Positions 17,713 to 26,368 of a DNA stretch of 64,000 nucleotides are shown one piece after another (within the stretch, counting starts at the first letter, position 1; the number at the start of each line of letters is the position of its first letter). A program made the position numbers and the translations under genes. The DNA is taken from assembly GCA_021768185.1 (NCBI GenBank), contig JAETNP010000001.1, forward strand, positions 1 through 64,000, read 5' to 3'. The stretch comes from Oscillospiraceae bacterium (GTDB taxonomy: Bacteria; Bacillota; Clostridia; Oscillospirales; Oscillospiraceae). Below the pieces are notes generated by a model. That model had not been told where the DNA came from, searched no databases, and saw only the letters and a list, made by a program, of their open reading frames with translations.

Positions 17713-18869
17713 TTTACCCGCAGCCCCTTCTGCTTCAAACGTCCATTGACGAACTCGCGGAAGAGGGTATACACCACGGAGGTCAGCGGGATAAACACCA
17801 GCATACCCACGATACCCATCAAACTTCCGCCCACGCTGACCGCCGCCAGCACCCAGATGGAGGGCAGTCCCACGGAGGAGCCAACCACGTGGGGATAGAT
17901 CAGGTTCCCCTCCACCTGCTGGAGGACCAGGAAAAGCACCACAAACACCAGCGCCTGCATGGGTGAGACCATCAGCAGCAGAAACGCCCCCACGATGCAC
18001 CCGATGAACGCGCCCACAATGGGGATCAGCGCCGTCACCGCGATGAGGCATCCCACCAGCAGGGCGTAGGGCATCCGCAGGATGGTCATGGAAAGAAAGA
18101 ACATGAACCCCAGGATCACCGCCTCCACGCACTGTCCGGTGATGAAGCTGGAAAACACCTTGTGGCTGAGGGAGCAGACCCGCACCGTCTCATCCGCCCC
18201 CCGCTTCGGCAGGACGGCGTAGAGCGCCTTGCGGCACTGGAGTCCAAGCTTCTCCTTCTGGAGCAGCAGGTAGATGGCGAAAATAAAGGAAATGAATCCG
18301 GCGCTGATGGCGCTGAACACCCGCATGGTGGCGGAAATGGTGCTGGACACCACGCTGCCCACGCCGGTGGTCAGGAAATCCCACAGATTCTTCGCCAGCT
18401 CCGCCCAGTTGATGGACAGGTTCTCCAGACGGCTGGTGATCTCGGGGTAGGCGGCGAACTGCTCCTCCGCCCAGGTGACGAACCGCCCCGCCGCCGAGGC
18501 CACGTATCCCCCCAGGCTGGCGATGCTCTCCCCCAGCTGGGGCACGACCACCAGCACCAGCAGCAAAACAATCAATGCCAACAGGAGAAAGGTCAGCAGC
18601 AGACACGCCGCCCGGGCCAGGGCGGGCGATACGCCCTTCTTCTTCCCTTTCTTTTCGCCCGCGCGGGGAAAGAGCCTCCTCTCCAGGGCGCTCATGGGCA
18701 CGTTCAGCACGAAGGCCAGCGCCGCGCCCGCGAACAGCGGGGCAGCAATCCCCCACAAAAAGCCCAGGGCGTTCAGCACCACATCCAGCCGCTGGACGCC
18801 TACCAGCAGCAGGACCGTAAAGGTAATCAGCAGCATGATCCGCCGCATCGTCGTTTTGGAAAGCTCCAT
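17709..18869 (-). CDS. AI-2E family transporter (YtvI/PerM-like permease)
   Basis: A 386-residue polytopic membrane protein with the family pattern: two N-terminal membrane helices, a soluble domain of roughly 100 residues (ASLGGYVASAAGRFV...LENLSINWAEL), then a run of helices with the conserved GALIPIVGAFIG-like segment (ALIPIVGAFIGCIVGAFLLL). Family members have been linked to autoinducer-2 or Na+/H+ export, so the substrate cannot be read from sequence. I chose ATG 18869 because GGAGG lies 6 bp upstream; ATG 18875 touches the ribosome site. Single gene with its own promoter. Confidence 0.85.
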   Translation of the reverse strand: MELSKTTMRRIMLLITFTVLLLVGVQRLDVVLNALGFLWGIAAPLFAGAALAFVLNVPMSALERRLFPRAGEKKGKKKGVSPALARAACLLLTFLLLALIVLLLVLVVVPQLGESIASLGGYVASAAGRFVTWAEEQFAAYPEITSRLENLSINWAELAKNLWDFLTTGVGSVVSSTISATMRVFSAISAGFISFIFAIYLLLQKEKLGLQCRKALYAVLPKRGADETVRVCSLSHKVFSSFITGQCVEAVILGFMFFLSMTILRMPYALLVGCLIAVTALIPIVGAFIGCIVGAFLLLMVSPMQALVFVVLFLVLQQVEGNLIYPHVVGSSVGLPSIWVLAAVSVGGSLMGIVGMLVFIPLTSVVYTLFREFVNGRLKQKGLRVK

Positions 18870-18916
18870 ATCCATCCTCCCGGCCGCCCCGGGGCGGCCC
18901 TTGCCATAATGACCTT

Positions 18917-18945
18917 ATCCTACCCCTTGCGGGCGGTTTCGTCAA
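18917..18945 (-). promoter_or_regulatory. Promoter of the AI-2E family transporter
   Basis: On the minus strand TTGACG (18945-18940), a 17 bp spacer, then TAGGAT (18922-18917). Confidence 0.65.
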
Positions 18946-18977
18946 GAAACAATTTGTGAACATCCCTTCACAAAAGT

Positions 18978-19859
18978 CTACTCCCGGTAACCCTCCCGCA
19001 GGAACGGATACGAAATTCCCGGTTCAGCCAGGAGCCCGTACTTCTTCGGATGCCGGTAGGCGTTGCCGTGGACCTCCCTTTCCCGATAGCTGCGCAGCTG
19101 CTCCAGGTCAAGTTCTGCAATGTAAACGCCTTCTTCTCCGTCCGCCTGCAGAATGCAGGTATCTCGGGAGCCCGCCAGTCCGGGCAGGTACACCACGCCG
19201 TCAAAAACGCTGGAGCCGCCGTTGCAGTCCGGGACCGTATCGGGATAATTGCAGGTCGCCACCGCCAGCATATTCTCGAAGGCCCGGGCGCGCAGCTGGG
19301 AGAGGCGGTTGATCTCCATGGGGCAGGCGTTGGGGACCAGGATCAGCTCCGCGCCTTTCAGCATCAATATCCTTGCGCTCTCCGGGAATTCCCGGTCGTA
19401 GCAGATCATCGCGCCCGCCTTGACCCCGCCGCAGGCCGTATCCAATACAGTCACGGAAAAATCCTCCCCGGGCGTCAGATTCCGCTCCACGTCAAAATCG
19501 CAGGTATGCACCTTCGCATAGGTCAGCTTCCGCTCCCCGAAGCGGTCGAAAACCACCAGGGAGTTGCGGGGGCCGCCCTCCCACGCCTCCAGCAGGGTGA
19601 CGCCGACGGCCATGGAGAGCTCTCCGGCAAGCCGCCCGAAGGCGGCGATAAAGTCCCCGTCCGCGGGGATGGCCTCCGCCGTCCACCGGTCAACAGGCCG
19701 GTCATAGATGTTATATCCGTTGCTCCACATCTCAGGAAACAGCGCGATGTCCGCCCCCAGCGCCTTTGCCTGCCGGCAGTACCGGATGCCCTTTTCAAGA
19801 TTGCCCTCCAGACTGCCGGTGGGCGCGATTTGCAGCAGGGCGATTTTCAACAGGTCCAT
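18978..19859 (-). CDS. Carbon-nitrogen hydrolase (nitrilase superfamily)
   Basis: A 293-residue cytoplasmic enzyme with the full nitrilase triad: E43 in FPEMW, K116 in YAKVH and C153 in ICYDREFPE. Such enzymes cleave amide or nitrile C-N bonds; the closest pattern is omega-amidase or N-carbamoyl-amine amidohydrolase, but the substrate is not identifiable here. The start at 19859 has AGGAG and GAGGG sites just upstream. It lies downstream of adhE on the same strand but is separated by a terminator and has its own promoter. Confidence 0.87.
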   Translation of the reverse strand: MDLLKIALLQIAPTGSLEGNLEKGIRYCRQAKALGADIALFPEMWSNGYNIYDRPVDRWTAEAIPADGDFIAAFGRLAGELSMAVGVTLLEAWEGGPRNSLVVFDRFGERKLTYAKVHTCDFDVERNLTPGEDFSVTVLDTACGGVKAGAMICYDREFPESARILMLKGAELILVPNACPMEINRLSQLRARAFENMLAVATCNYPDTVPDCNGGSSVFDGVVYLPGLAGSRDTCILQADGEEGVYIAELDLEQLRSYREREVHGNAYRHPKKYGLLAEPGISYPFLREGYRE

Positions 19860-19901
19860 AGCTTCCCTCTCCTTATGTGACGATCTGGTCTACTGTTCAC
19901 C

Positions 19902-19930
19902 AATATACCATACGCCGCAAAATAAAGCAA
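19902..19930 (-). promoter_or_regulatory. Promoter of the nitrilase-fold gene
   Basis: On the minus strand TTGCTT (19930-19925), a 17 bp spacer, then TATATT (19907-19902). The -35 box coincides with the T-tract of the adhE terminator. Confidence 0.55.
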
Positions 19931-19957
19931 CGCCCCCGGAGCAGGCGCTCCAGGGGC
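19925..19957 (-). terminator. adhE terminator
   Basis: Minus-strand hairpin with arms GCCCCTGGAGC and GCTCCGGGGGC (19957-19932) followed by GTTGCTTTATTTT. Confidence 0.8.
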
Positions 19958-19967
19958 AGTTCACTGC

Positions 19968-22571
19968 TTATTTGCCGTAGTAAGCCTTGAGGTACATCTC
20001 TTTGATTTCGCTCATCAGCGGATACCGGGGGTTCGCGCCGGTGCACTGGTCGTCGAAAGCCTGCTCCACCATGGCGTCCAGGGTGTCCAGGAAGTACTTC
20101 TCGTCCACGCCGTAGTCCTTGATAGCGGCCTTCACGCCCACGGCCTTCTTCAGCTCCTCGATCTTCTCGATGAGCTTCTTCACGGCGTCCTCGTCGCTCT
20201 TGGCATTGACGCCGCAGAACCGGGCGCACTCGGCGTACCGGGCCATGGTATGGGGGTACTGATACTGGGAGAAGGTACCCATTTTCGGGGGGACCTCGGC
20301 GGAGTTGAACTCCACCACCAGGGAGATCATCAGGGCGTTGGCGATGCCGTGGGGCAGGTGGTGGAACGCGCCCAGCTTGTGGGCCATGGAGTGGCACACG
20401 CCCAGGAAGGCGTTGGCGAAGGCCATGCCCGCCATGCAGGAGGCGTCGGCCATCTTCTGACGGGCCTCCAGGTCCGTGCCGTCGTTATAGGCCCGGGGCA
20501 GATAGTCAAAGACGTTCTTCATGGCCTTCAGGGCCAGGCCGTCGGTGTAGTCGGTGGCCATAATGGAGGCGTAGGCCTCCAGGGCGTGGGTCAGCACGTC
20601 CACGCCGCTGGCGGATGTGAGGCCCTTGGGCTGGCTCATCATGTTGTCCACGTCCACGATGGCCATGTTGGGCAGCAGCTCGTAGTCCGCCAGAGGATAC
20701 TTCACGCCGCTCTCCTGGTCGGTAATGACGGCAAAGGGAGTCACCTCGCTGCCGGTGCCGGAGGAGGTGGGGATGGCCACGAAGTAGGCCTTCTCACCCA
20801 TGTGGGGGAAGGTGTAGACGCGCTTGCGGATATCCACGAAGCGCATGGCCAGATCCTGGAAGTCCACCTCGGGATGCTCATACATGACCCACATGATTTT
20901 GCCCGCGTCCATGGCGGAGCCGCCGCCCAGGGCGATGATGGTGTCCGGCTGGAAAGCCGCCATGGCCTTTGCACCCTCCTGGGCGTTGGCCAGGGTGGGG
21001 TCGGGCTGGACGTTGGAGAACACGGTGTAGGTGATGCCCAGCTCATCCAGCTTGTCGGTGATGGGCTTGGTGTAGCCGTTCTGATAGAGGAAGGAGTCGG
21101 TGACCAGGAAGGCCTTCTTCTTCCCCATCACGTCCCGCAGTTCATTGAGCGCTACGGGCATGGAGCCCTTCTTGAAGTAAACCTTCTGGGGGGTGCGGAA
21201 CCAGAGCATATTCTCTCTCCTCTCGGCTACGGTCTTGATGTTGATGAGGTGCATGGGGCCCACGTTCTCGCTGACGGAGTTGTTGCCCCAGGAGCCGCAG
21301 CCCAGGGTCAGGGAGGGACGCAGCTTGAAGTTGTACAGGTCGCCGATGCCGCCGTGGCTGGAGGGGGTGTTGACCACCACACGGCAGGCCTTCATGGCGT
21401 TCACGAACTGGTCGTACCGGTCGGTGCGCTTGGGATCGATGTACAGGGAGGCGGTGTGGCCGATGCCGCCGTCCTCCACCAGCTGCTCCGCGTTGGCGAC
21501 GGCCTGCTCGAAGGTCTTGGCCCGGTACATAGCCAGCACCGGGGACAGCTTCTCGTGGGCGAAGGGCTCGGAGATGTCCACGCTCTCCACCTCGCCGATG
21601 AGGATCTTGGCGGTAGCGGGGACCGTCACGCCGGCCATCTCCGCAATCTTGGGGGCGCTCTGGCCCACGATCTTGGCGTTCAGCGCGCCGTTGATGAGGA
21701 TGGTATTGCGGACCTTATCCAGCTCGTCGCCCTGGAGGAAGTAGCAGCCCCGGTAGGCAAACTCCTTCTTCACCTCGTCATAGATGGAATCCATCACAGT
21801 GACAGACTGCTCGCTGGCGCAGATCATGCCGTTATCGAAGGTCTTGGAGTGGATGATGGAGCTGACGGCCATCTTGATATCGGCGCTGTCGTCGATCACC
21901 ACGGGCACGTTGCCCGCGCCCACGCCCACGGCGGGCTTGCCGGAGGAGTAAGCGGCCTTCACCATGCCGGGGCCGCCGGTAGCCAGGATCAGGTCCGCCT
22001 CCCGCATGACCTGGTTGGTCAGCTCCAGAGAGGGCGCGTCGATCCAGCCAATGATCCCCTCGGGCGCGCCGGCCTTGACGGCGGCGTCCAGAACCACCCG
22101 CGCGGCCTCGATGGTGCAGGCCTTGGCCCGGGGATGGGGGGAGAAAATGATGGCGTTGCGGGTCTTCAGGGCGATGAGGGCCTTGAAGATAGCGGTGGAA
22201 GTGGGGTTGGTGGTGGGGATGACAGCGGCGATGAGGCCCACGGGCTCGGCGATCTTCTTGAAGCCGAAGGCCTTATCCTCCTCGATGACGCCGCAGGTCT
22301 TCATGTTCTTGTAGGCGTTGTAGATGTACTCGGCGGCGTAGTGGTTCTTGATGACCTTGTCCTCCACCACGCCCATGCCCGTCTCCTCCACGGCCATCTT
22401 GGCCAGGGGGATGCGCTGCATGTTGGCGGCCTTGGCGGCTTCGAAGAAGATCCGGTCCACCTGCTCCTGGGAGTAGGCCGCAAAAGCCCGCTGGGCCTGG
22501 CGCATGGCGGCCAGCTTCTCGGTAAGGGCCTCGGCGGTGTCGATGAGGGCGGGAATGTTGTTGTCGGCCAT
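19968..22571 (-). CDS. Bifunctional aldehyde-alcohol dehydrogenase AdhE
   Basis: An 867-residue fusion of a CoA-acylating aldehyde dehydrogenase (about 1-440; catalytic C251 in NGMICASEQS) and an iron-dependent alcohol dehydrogenase (about 450-867; GGGSAMDAGK, and metal-binding histidines in HSMAHKLGAFHHLPHG). It reduces acetyl-CoA to ethanol with two NADH and typically assembles into spirosomes. I chose ATG 22571 (MADNN) because GGAGG lies 8 bp upstream; the frame opens five codons earlier. Two Rex-like operators in the leader suggest NADH/NAD+ control. Confidence 0.96.
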   Translation of the reverse strand: MADNNIPALIDTAEALTEKLAAMRQAQRAFAAYSQEQVDRIFFEAAKAANMQRIPLAKMAVEETGMGVVEDKVIKNHYAAEYIYNAYKNMKTCGVIEEDKAFGFKKIAEPVGLIAAVIPTTNPTSTAIFKALIALKTRNAIIFSPHPRAKACTIEAARVVLDAAVKAGAPEGIIGWIDAPSLELTNQVMREADLILATGGPGMVKAAYSSGKPAVGVGAGNVPVVIDDSADIKMAVSSIIHSKTFDNGMICASEQSVTVMDSIYDEVKKEFAYRGCYFLQGDELDKVRNTILINGALNAKIVGQSAPKIAEMAGVTVPATAKILIGEVESVDISEPFAHEKLSPVLAMYRAKTFEQAVANAEQLVEDGGIGHTASLYIDPKRTDRYDQFVNAMKACRVVVNTPSSHGGIGDLYNFKLRPSLTLGCGSWGNNSVSENVGPMHLINIKTVAERRENMLWFRTPQKVYFKKGSMPVALNELRDVMGKKKAFLVTDSFLYQNGYTKPITDKLDELGITYTVFSNVQPDPTLANAQEGAKAMAAFQPDTIIALGGGSAMDAGKIMWVMYEHPEVDFQDLAMRFVDIRKRVYTFPHMGEKAYFVAIPTSSGTGSEVTPFAVITDQESGVKYPLADYELLPNMAIVDVDNMMSQPKGLTSASGVDVLTHALEAYASIMATDYTDGLALKAMKNVFDYLPRAYNDGTDLEARQKMADASCMAGMAFANAFLGVCHSMAHKLGAFHHLPHGIANALMISLVVEFNSAEVPPKMGTFSQYQYPHTMARYAECARFCGVNAKSDEDAVKKLIEKIEELKKAVGVKAAIKDYGVDEKYFLDTLDAMVEQAFDDQCTGANPRYPLMSEIKEMYLKAYYGK

Positions 22572-22618
22572 TTCAAATTCCTCCATAAATAAAAGGTATG
22601 TGTAATCAATCGGACTGG

Positions 22619-22636
22619 TTGTTAATCATTTAACGA
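22619..22636 (-). promoter_or_regulatory. Rex operator-like site in the adhE leader
   Basis: TTGTTAATCATTTAACGA matches the Rex consensus TTGTTAA-N4-TTAACAA at 13 of 14 defined positions. It lies between the adhE -10 box and the start codon, where a bound repressor would block transcription. Confidence 0.7.
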
Positions 22637-22649
22637 TCTCACTGTGGAC

Positions 22650-22678
22650 AGTATAGCGCTTTGTTAAAGTTTTGTCAA
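22650..22678 (-). promoter_or_regulatory. adhE promoter with second Rex-like site
   Basis: On the minus strand TTGACA (22678-22673), a 17 bp spacer, then TATACT (22655-22650). The -35 and spacer contain TTGTTAAAGTTTTGTCAA (plus strand, 22661-22678), a 12 of 14 match to the Rex consensus. The rest of 22680-22855 shows no gene. Confidence 0.75.
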
Positions 22679-22855
22679 TATTGTTTTCTGGAAATCCTGC
22701 ACAAAAAAGCATTCCGTTTTCGCCCAATATCAGGCAGGATGCGCACCCGGTGAAAATCGCAGGAAATTTCTCGTCAGTTGACAAGCCGACGGGAAATTTA
22801 TCCGAAAATGTCAAATATTTTTCGGGGAATGCCGGGGGCATTGGCGTCCTCTACA

Positions 22856-22884
22856 TTTACAGGAACGGCATTTCGTGATAAAAT
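22856..22884 (+). promoter_or_regulatory. Promoter of the ACT/DUF711 operon
   Basis: TTTACA (22856-22861), a 17 bp spacer, then TAAAAT (22879-22884) with an extended TGA (22876-22878). Confidence 0.6.
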
Positions 22885-22930
22885 ACGGATTATTCTGTCT
22901 GTATACCAGGGAAAGGGGATTGATACACCT

Positions 22931-23200
22931 ATGAGAGCAATCGTTACCGTTATCGGAAAAGACCAGGTAGGCATCATTGCCTCCGTCTGCTCCCTGCTGG
23001 CGGGAGAGGACATCAACGTCCTGAATATCAGCCAGTCGGTACTCCAGGAATACTTCGTCATGGTCATGCTGGTGGACCTGAGCGGCTGCCAGACCTCCAT
23101 TGTGGAGCTCAGCGGCCGGCTGGACCAGGCCGGTCAGGAGCGCGGGTTGTCCATCCGCATCCAGCGGGAGGACATTTTCAACGCCATGCACCGGATCTAA
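22931..23200 (+). CDS. ACT domain protein (UPF0237, GcvR-like)
   Basis: An 89-residue single ACT domain (IGKDQVGIIASVCSLLAGEDINVLNIS cut here: key parts are GKDQVGII and INVLNIS). ACT domains bind amino acids; this subfamily resembles GcvR-type regulators and is nearly always next to the DUF711 gene that follows 12 bp downstream here. It may sense an amino acid and control its partner, but the ligand is unknown. The ATG at 22931 follows GGAAAGGGG at a slightly long spacing. Confidence 0.88.
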   Translation: MRAIVTVIGKDQVGIIASVCSLLAGEDINVLNISQSVLQEYFVMVMLVDLSGCQTSIVELSGRLDQAGQERGLSIRIQREDIFNAMHRI

Positions 23201-23212
23201 GGAGGCGCTTCT

Positions 23213-24571
23213 ATGCTCAGTCAGAATGAGATCATGCAGACCATCCAGATGATTGACCAGCAGCATCTGGACGTGCGGACCATCACCATGGGGATCTCCC
23301 TCCTCTCCTGCGCCCACAGCGACCCGGAGGCGGCCTGCACGAGGATCTACGACAAGATCACCCGCTATGCCGAAAAGCTGGTCGCCACCGGCGAGGAGAT
23401 CGAAAAGGAATTCGGCATCCCCATCGTCAACAAGCGCATCTCCGTCACCCCCATCGCCCTGGTGGCCGCCGCGTCGGAGACGGAGGACTACGTCCCCTTC
23501 GCCAGGGCCCTGGACCGGGCCGCCAAGGCCTGCGGCGTGAACTTCATCGGCGGTTTCTCCGCCCTGGTGCAGAAGGGCATGACCCAGGCGGACCGGCGGC
23601 TCATCGCCGCCATCCCCCAGGCCCTGGCGGAGACGGACATCGTCTGCTCCTCCGTCAACGTGGGCTCCACCAAGGCGGGCATCGACATGGACGCGGTGGC
23701 CCTGATGGGCGAGACCATCAAGGCCCTGGCCGGCAGGACCGCCGACCGGGGCGGCTTCGGCTGCGCCAAGCTGGTGGTGTTCTGCAACGCCGTGGAGGAC
23801 AACCCCTTCATGGCCGGCGCCTTCCACGGCGTGGGCGAGGGGGAACGGGTCATCAACGTGGGCGTCTCCGGCCCCGGGGTGGTCCACTATGCCCTCCAGG
23901 CCGTCAAGGGCGCGCCCTTTGACGTGGTTGCGGAGACCATCAAGAAGACTGCCTTCCGGATCACCCGCATGGGCCAGCTGGTGGCCCAGGAGGCCAGCCG
24001 GAGGCTGGACACCCCCTTCGGCATCGTGGACCTGTCCCTGGCCCCCACCCCCGCCATAGGCGACAGCGTGGCCCGCATCCTGGAGGAGATGGGCCTGGAG
24101 GTCTGCGGCACCCATGGCACTACCGCCGCCCTGGCCCTGCTCAACGACGCGGTGAAGAAGGGCGGCGTGATGGCCTCCTCCTCGGTGGGCGGCCTCTCCG
24201 GCGCGTTCATCCCCGTCAGCGAGGACGAGGGCATGATCGCTGCCGCCCAGTCCGGCGCGCTGACCATCGACAAGCTGGAGGCCATGACCTGCGTTTGCTC
24301 GGTGGGCCTGGACATGATCGCCGTCCCCGGGAACACCCCGGCGGAGACCATCTCCGCCATCATCGCCGACGAAGCCGCCATCGGCATGGTCAATTCCAAG
24401 ACCACCGCCGTGCGCATCATCCCCGCCCCCGGGCGGAAGGTGGGCGATACGGTGGAATTCGGCGGTCTGCTGGGCTCCGCGCCGGTGCAGGCGGTGCATC
24501 CCTTCTCCAGCCGGGACTTCGTGGCCCGGGGCGGAAGGATTCCCGCACCCATGCAGAGCTTGAAGAATTAG
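23213..24571 (+). CDS. DUF711 / UPF0210 (PFL family) protein
   Basis: A 452-residue protein of the UPF0210 family (starts [14 protein letters not shown]; later [14 protein letters not shown] and [14 protein letters not shown]). The family is distantly related to pyruvate formate-lyase and glycyl-radical folds by name only, and no reaction has been established that I can state with confidence. It is well conserved with the preceding ACT protein across Firmicutes and archaea. An AAGGAGG site precedes the start. Confidence 0.88.
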   Translation: MLSQNEIMQTIQMIDQQHLDVRTITMGISLLSCAHSDPEAACTRIYDKITRYAEKLVATGEEIEKEFGIPIVNKRISVTPIALVAAASETEDYVPFARALDRAAKACGVNFIGGFSALVQKGMTQADRRLIAAIPQALAETDIVCSSVNVGSTKAGIDMDAVALMGETIKALAGRTADRGGFGCAKLVVFCNAVEDNPFMAGAFHGVGEGERVINVGVSGPGVVHYALQAVKGAPFDVVAETIKKTAFRITRMGQLVAQEASRRLDTPFGIVDLSLAPTPAIGDSVARILEEMGLEVCGTHGTTAALALLNDAVKKGGVMASSSVGGLSGAFIPVSEDEGMIAAAQSGALTIDKLEAMTCVCSVGLDMIAVPGNTPAETISAIIADEAAIGMVNSKTTAVRIIPAPGRKVGDTVEFGGLLGSAPVQAVHPFSSRDFVARGGRIPAPMQSLKN

Positions 24572-24584
24572 CCAGTATACGCCC

Positions 24585-24790
24585 AATAAAAGTTTCGCCA
24601 GCCTTTTCAAAGGCTGCGGAGTCCAGGGGCAGAGCCCCTGGCCGCACTCAGCAGAGTGCGGAATCCCCCAAAAGCCGCGCCCCAAAAAATCTTCTAAAAA
24701 GCACAATCCCAAAACGCGCGGCTTAGCGCGCATTTGCCGCGAAGTATCAACTTCGCGGCAAACAGCGCCGGGAGTTTCCGTCAACAGGCG
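24585..24790. repeat. Palindrome-rich intergenic region
   Basis: Four or more hairpins occur in series: AGCCTTTTCAAAGGCT, then GCGGAGTCC, then AGGGGCAGAGCCCCT, then CCGCACTCAGCAGAGTGCGG, and TGCCGCGAAG/CTTCGCGGCA. The GCGGAGTCC plus GC-hairpin segment resembles the end of the repeat family at 28-167. No gene is visible. Confidence 0.55.
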
Positions 24791-24799
24791 CTCCGCACC

Positions 24800-24837
24800 A
24801 AAAGAGAGCAGGCATCGCTTGAACGATGCCTGCTCTC
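24800..24837 (-). terminator. galKT operon terminator
   Basis: A perfect 14 bp stem (GAGAGCAGGCATCG / CGATGCCTGCTCTC, 24804-24837); on the minus strand it is followed by TTTTGG. Confidence 0.75.
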
Positions 24838-24858
24838 TCTATTATCGTGCGTAATGAA

Positions 24859-26355
24859 TCATTTTACCGCCGCCACGAACCGCAGGAATGCCTCTCTTCC
24901 CTGCTCATCACACTTGAAGACACCTGCGTGCTCCAGCACCTGGGCAAACACCTTGCCCACCTCGTCCTGGAGAATCTCCTCCACGTTGTCCGCCGTGAAG
25001 GTATGGCGCTGGCGCAGCTCCGCCGCCCAGGGGGCGTGCTTGGCAAGGACCTCGTCCGCCGCCGGATCGCCGCCGGATACCAGAACCTCCCCCAGACGGG
25101 AAAGCTCCCCTTTCAGCCGGGCGGGCAGCACCGCCAGGCCCATGACCTCGATGAGGCCGATGTTCTCCTTCTTGATGTGGTGGAGCTCGGCGTGGGGGTG
25201 GTAGACCCCCATAGGATGCTCGGGGGTGGTGATGTTGTTGCGGAGGACCAGATCCAGCTCGTACTTGCCGTCCCGCATCCGGGCGATGGGGGTAATGGTG
25301 TTGTGGGGCTCGCCGTCCGTCTCGGCGTAGACGAAGGCTGCCTCGTCCGTGTAGGACCGCCACGCGGTCAGGATCTTCTCGGCCAGGTCCACCAGCCGGT
25401 TGTCATCCCCGCAGCGCAGGCGCAGGACGGACAGGGGCCAGTGGACGATCCCCGCCTCTATGTCCGCAAAGCCGGGGAAAGATACCTCCCGTTCCACCGG
25501 GGCCTTCTCCATGGCGAAGGTGTACCGTCCGCCCTGGAAGTGGTCATGGCTGAGGATGGAGCCGCCCACGATAGGCAGGTCCGCGTTGGAGCCCACAAAG
25601 TAGTGGGGGAACTGCTTCACAAAATCCAATAGCTTCCGGAAGGCGGAACGGTCGATCTTCATGGGGGTGTGCTCCCCGTTGAACACGATGCAGTGCTCGT
25701 TGTAGTACACATAGGGGGAATATTGCAGGAACCAGTCCCTGCCGTCGATGGTAACGGGGATGACCCGGTGGTTCCCCCGGGCGGGATGGTTCATCCGGCC
25801 CGCGTAGCCCTCGTTCTCCCGGCACAGCTGGCACTTGGGATAGCCGCTCTGAGGGGCGGACTTGGCGGCGGCAATGGCCCGGGGGTCCTTTTCCGGCTTG
25901 GAGAGGTTGATGGTAATGTCCAGATCGCCGTACTCCGTGGGCGTCACCCACTTCACATCCCTGGCGATGCGGTAACGGCGGATGTAGTCCGTATCCTGGC
26001 TGAACCGGTAGTACCAGTCCGTCGCCGCCTGCTTGCTCTGGGCGCAGCGAGCCTGGAATTCACGGATAACCTCGCCGGGGCGTGGGGTGAGGATGCCCAT
26101 CAATTTGGTATCCAGCAGGTCCCGGCTGGTGATATCGTCCCCAATGACCCCTCGCGCCGCGGCGTCGTCCAGCAGCTGCCCCAGGATTTCCTCCAGGGGG
26201 AGGTCCCCCGCAGCCTTCTCCGGCTCCGTATAGCCGTCCAGCGCCAGCGCCGCCAGCAGCTGATTGCGGGCCCAAACCCGGTCCGCCTCCTCAATCAGGC
26301 CGCGCTCCACAGCGTACTCCACCAGCGCGGCAATATACACGCTTACATCCTTCAT
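24859..26355 (-). CDS. UDP-glucose-hexose-1-phosphate uridylyltransferase (GalT, Firmicutes type)
   Basis: A 498-residue Leloir-pathway enzyme exchanging uridylyl between UDP-glucose and galactose-1-phosphate. It belongs to the long Firmicutes class (about 490-500 residues) rather than the E. coli class. Visible features include LTPRPGEV near residue 90, PKCQLCRENEGYAGRMNHPARGNH split here to its key parts CQLC and NHPARGNH, and the active-site region GGSILSHDHFQGG. It starts 13 bp after galK on the same strand, forming a galKT operon. Confidence 0.95.
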   Translation of the reverse strand: MKDVSVYIAALVEYAVERGLIEEADRVWARNQLLAALALDGYTEPEKAAGDLPLEEILGQLLDDAAARGVIGDDITSRDLLDTKLMGILTPRPGEVIREFQARCAQSKQAATDWYYRFSQDTDYIRRYRIARDVKWVTPTEYGDLDITINLSKPEKDPRAIAAAKSAPQSGYPKCQLCRENEGYAGRMNHPARGNHRVIPVTIDGRDWFLQYSPYVYYNEHCIVFNGEHTPMKIDRSAFRKLLDFVKQFPHYFVGSNADLPIVGGSILSHDHFQGGRYTFAMEKAPVEREVSFPGFADIEAGIVHWPLSVLRLRCGDDNRLVDLAEKILTAWRSYTDEAAFVYAETDGEPHNTITPIARMRDGKYELDLVLRNNITTPEHPMGVYHPHAELHHIKKENIGLIEVMGLAVLPARLKGELSRLGEVLVSGGDPAADEVLAKHAPWAAELRQRHTFTADNVEEILQDEVGKVFAQVLEHAGVFKCDEQGREAFLRFVAAVK

Positions 26356-26368
26356 TCCGTCCGCCTCC

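Noticed and set aside
20250..22592. A long open frame antisense to adhE
   Set aside because: The composition is a reverse-strand shadow (Gly/Val/His rich) with no start signal or domain.
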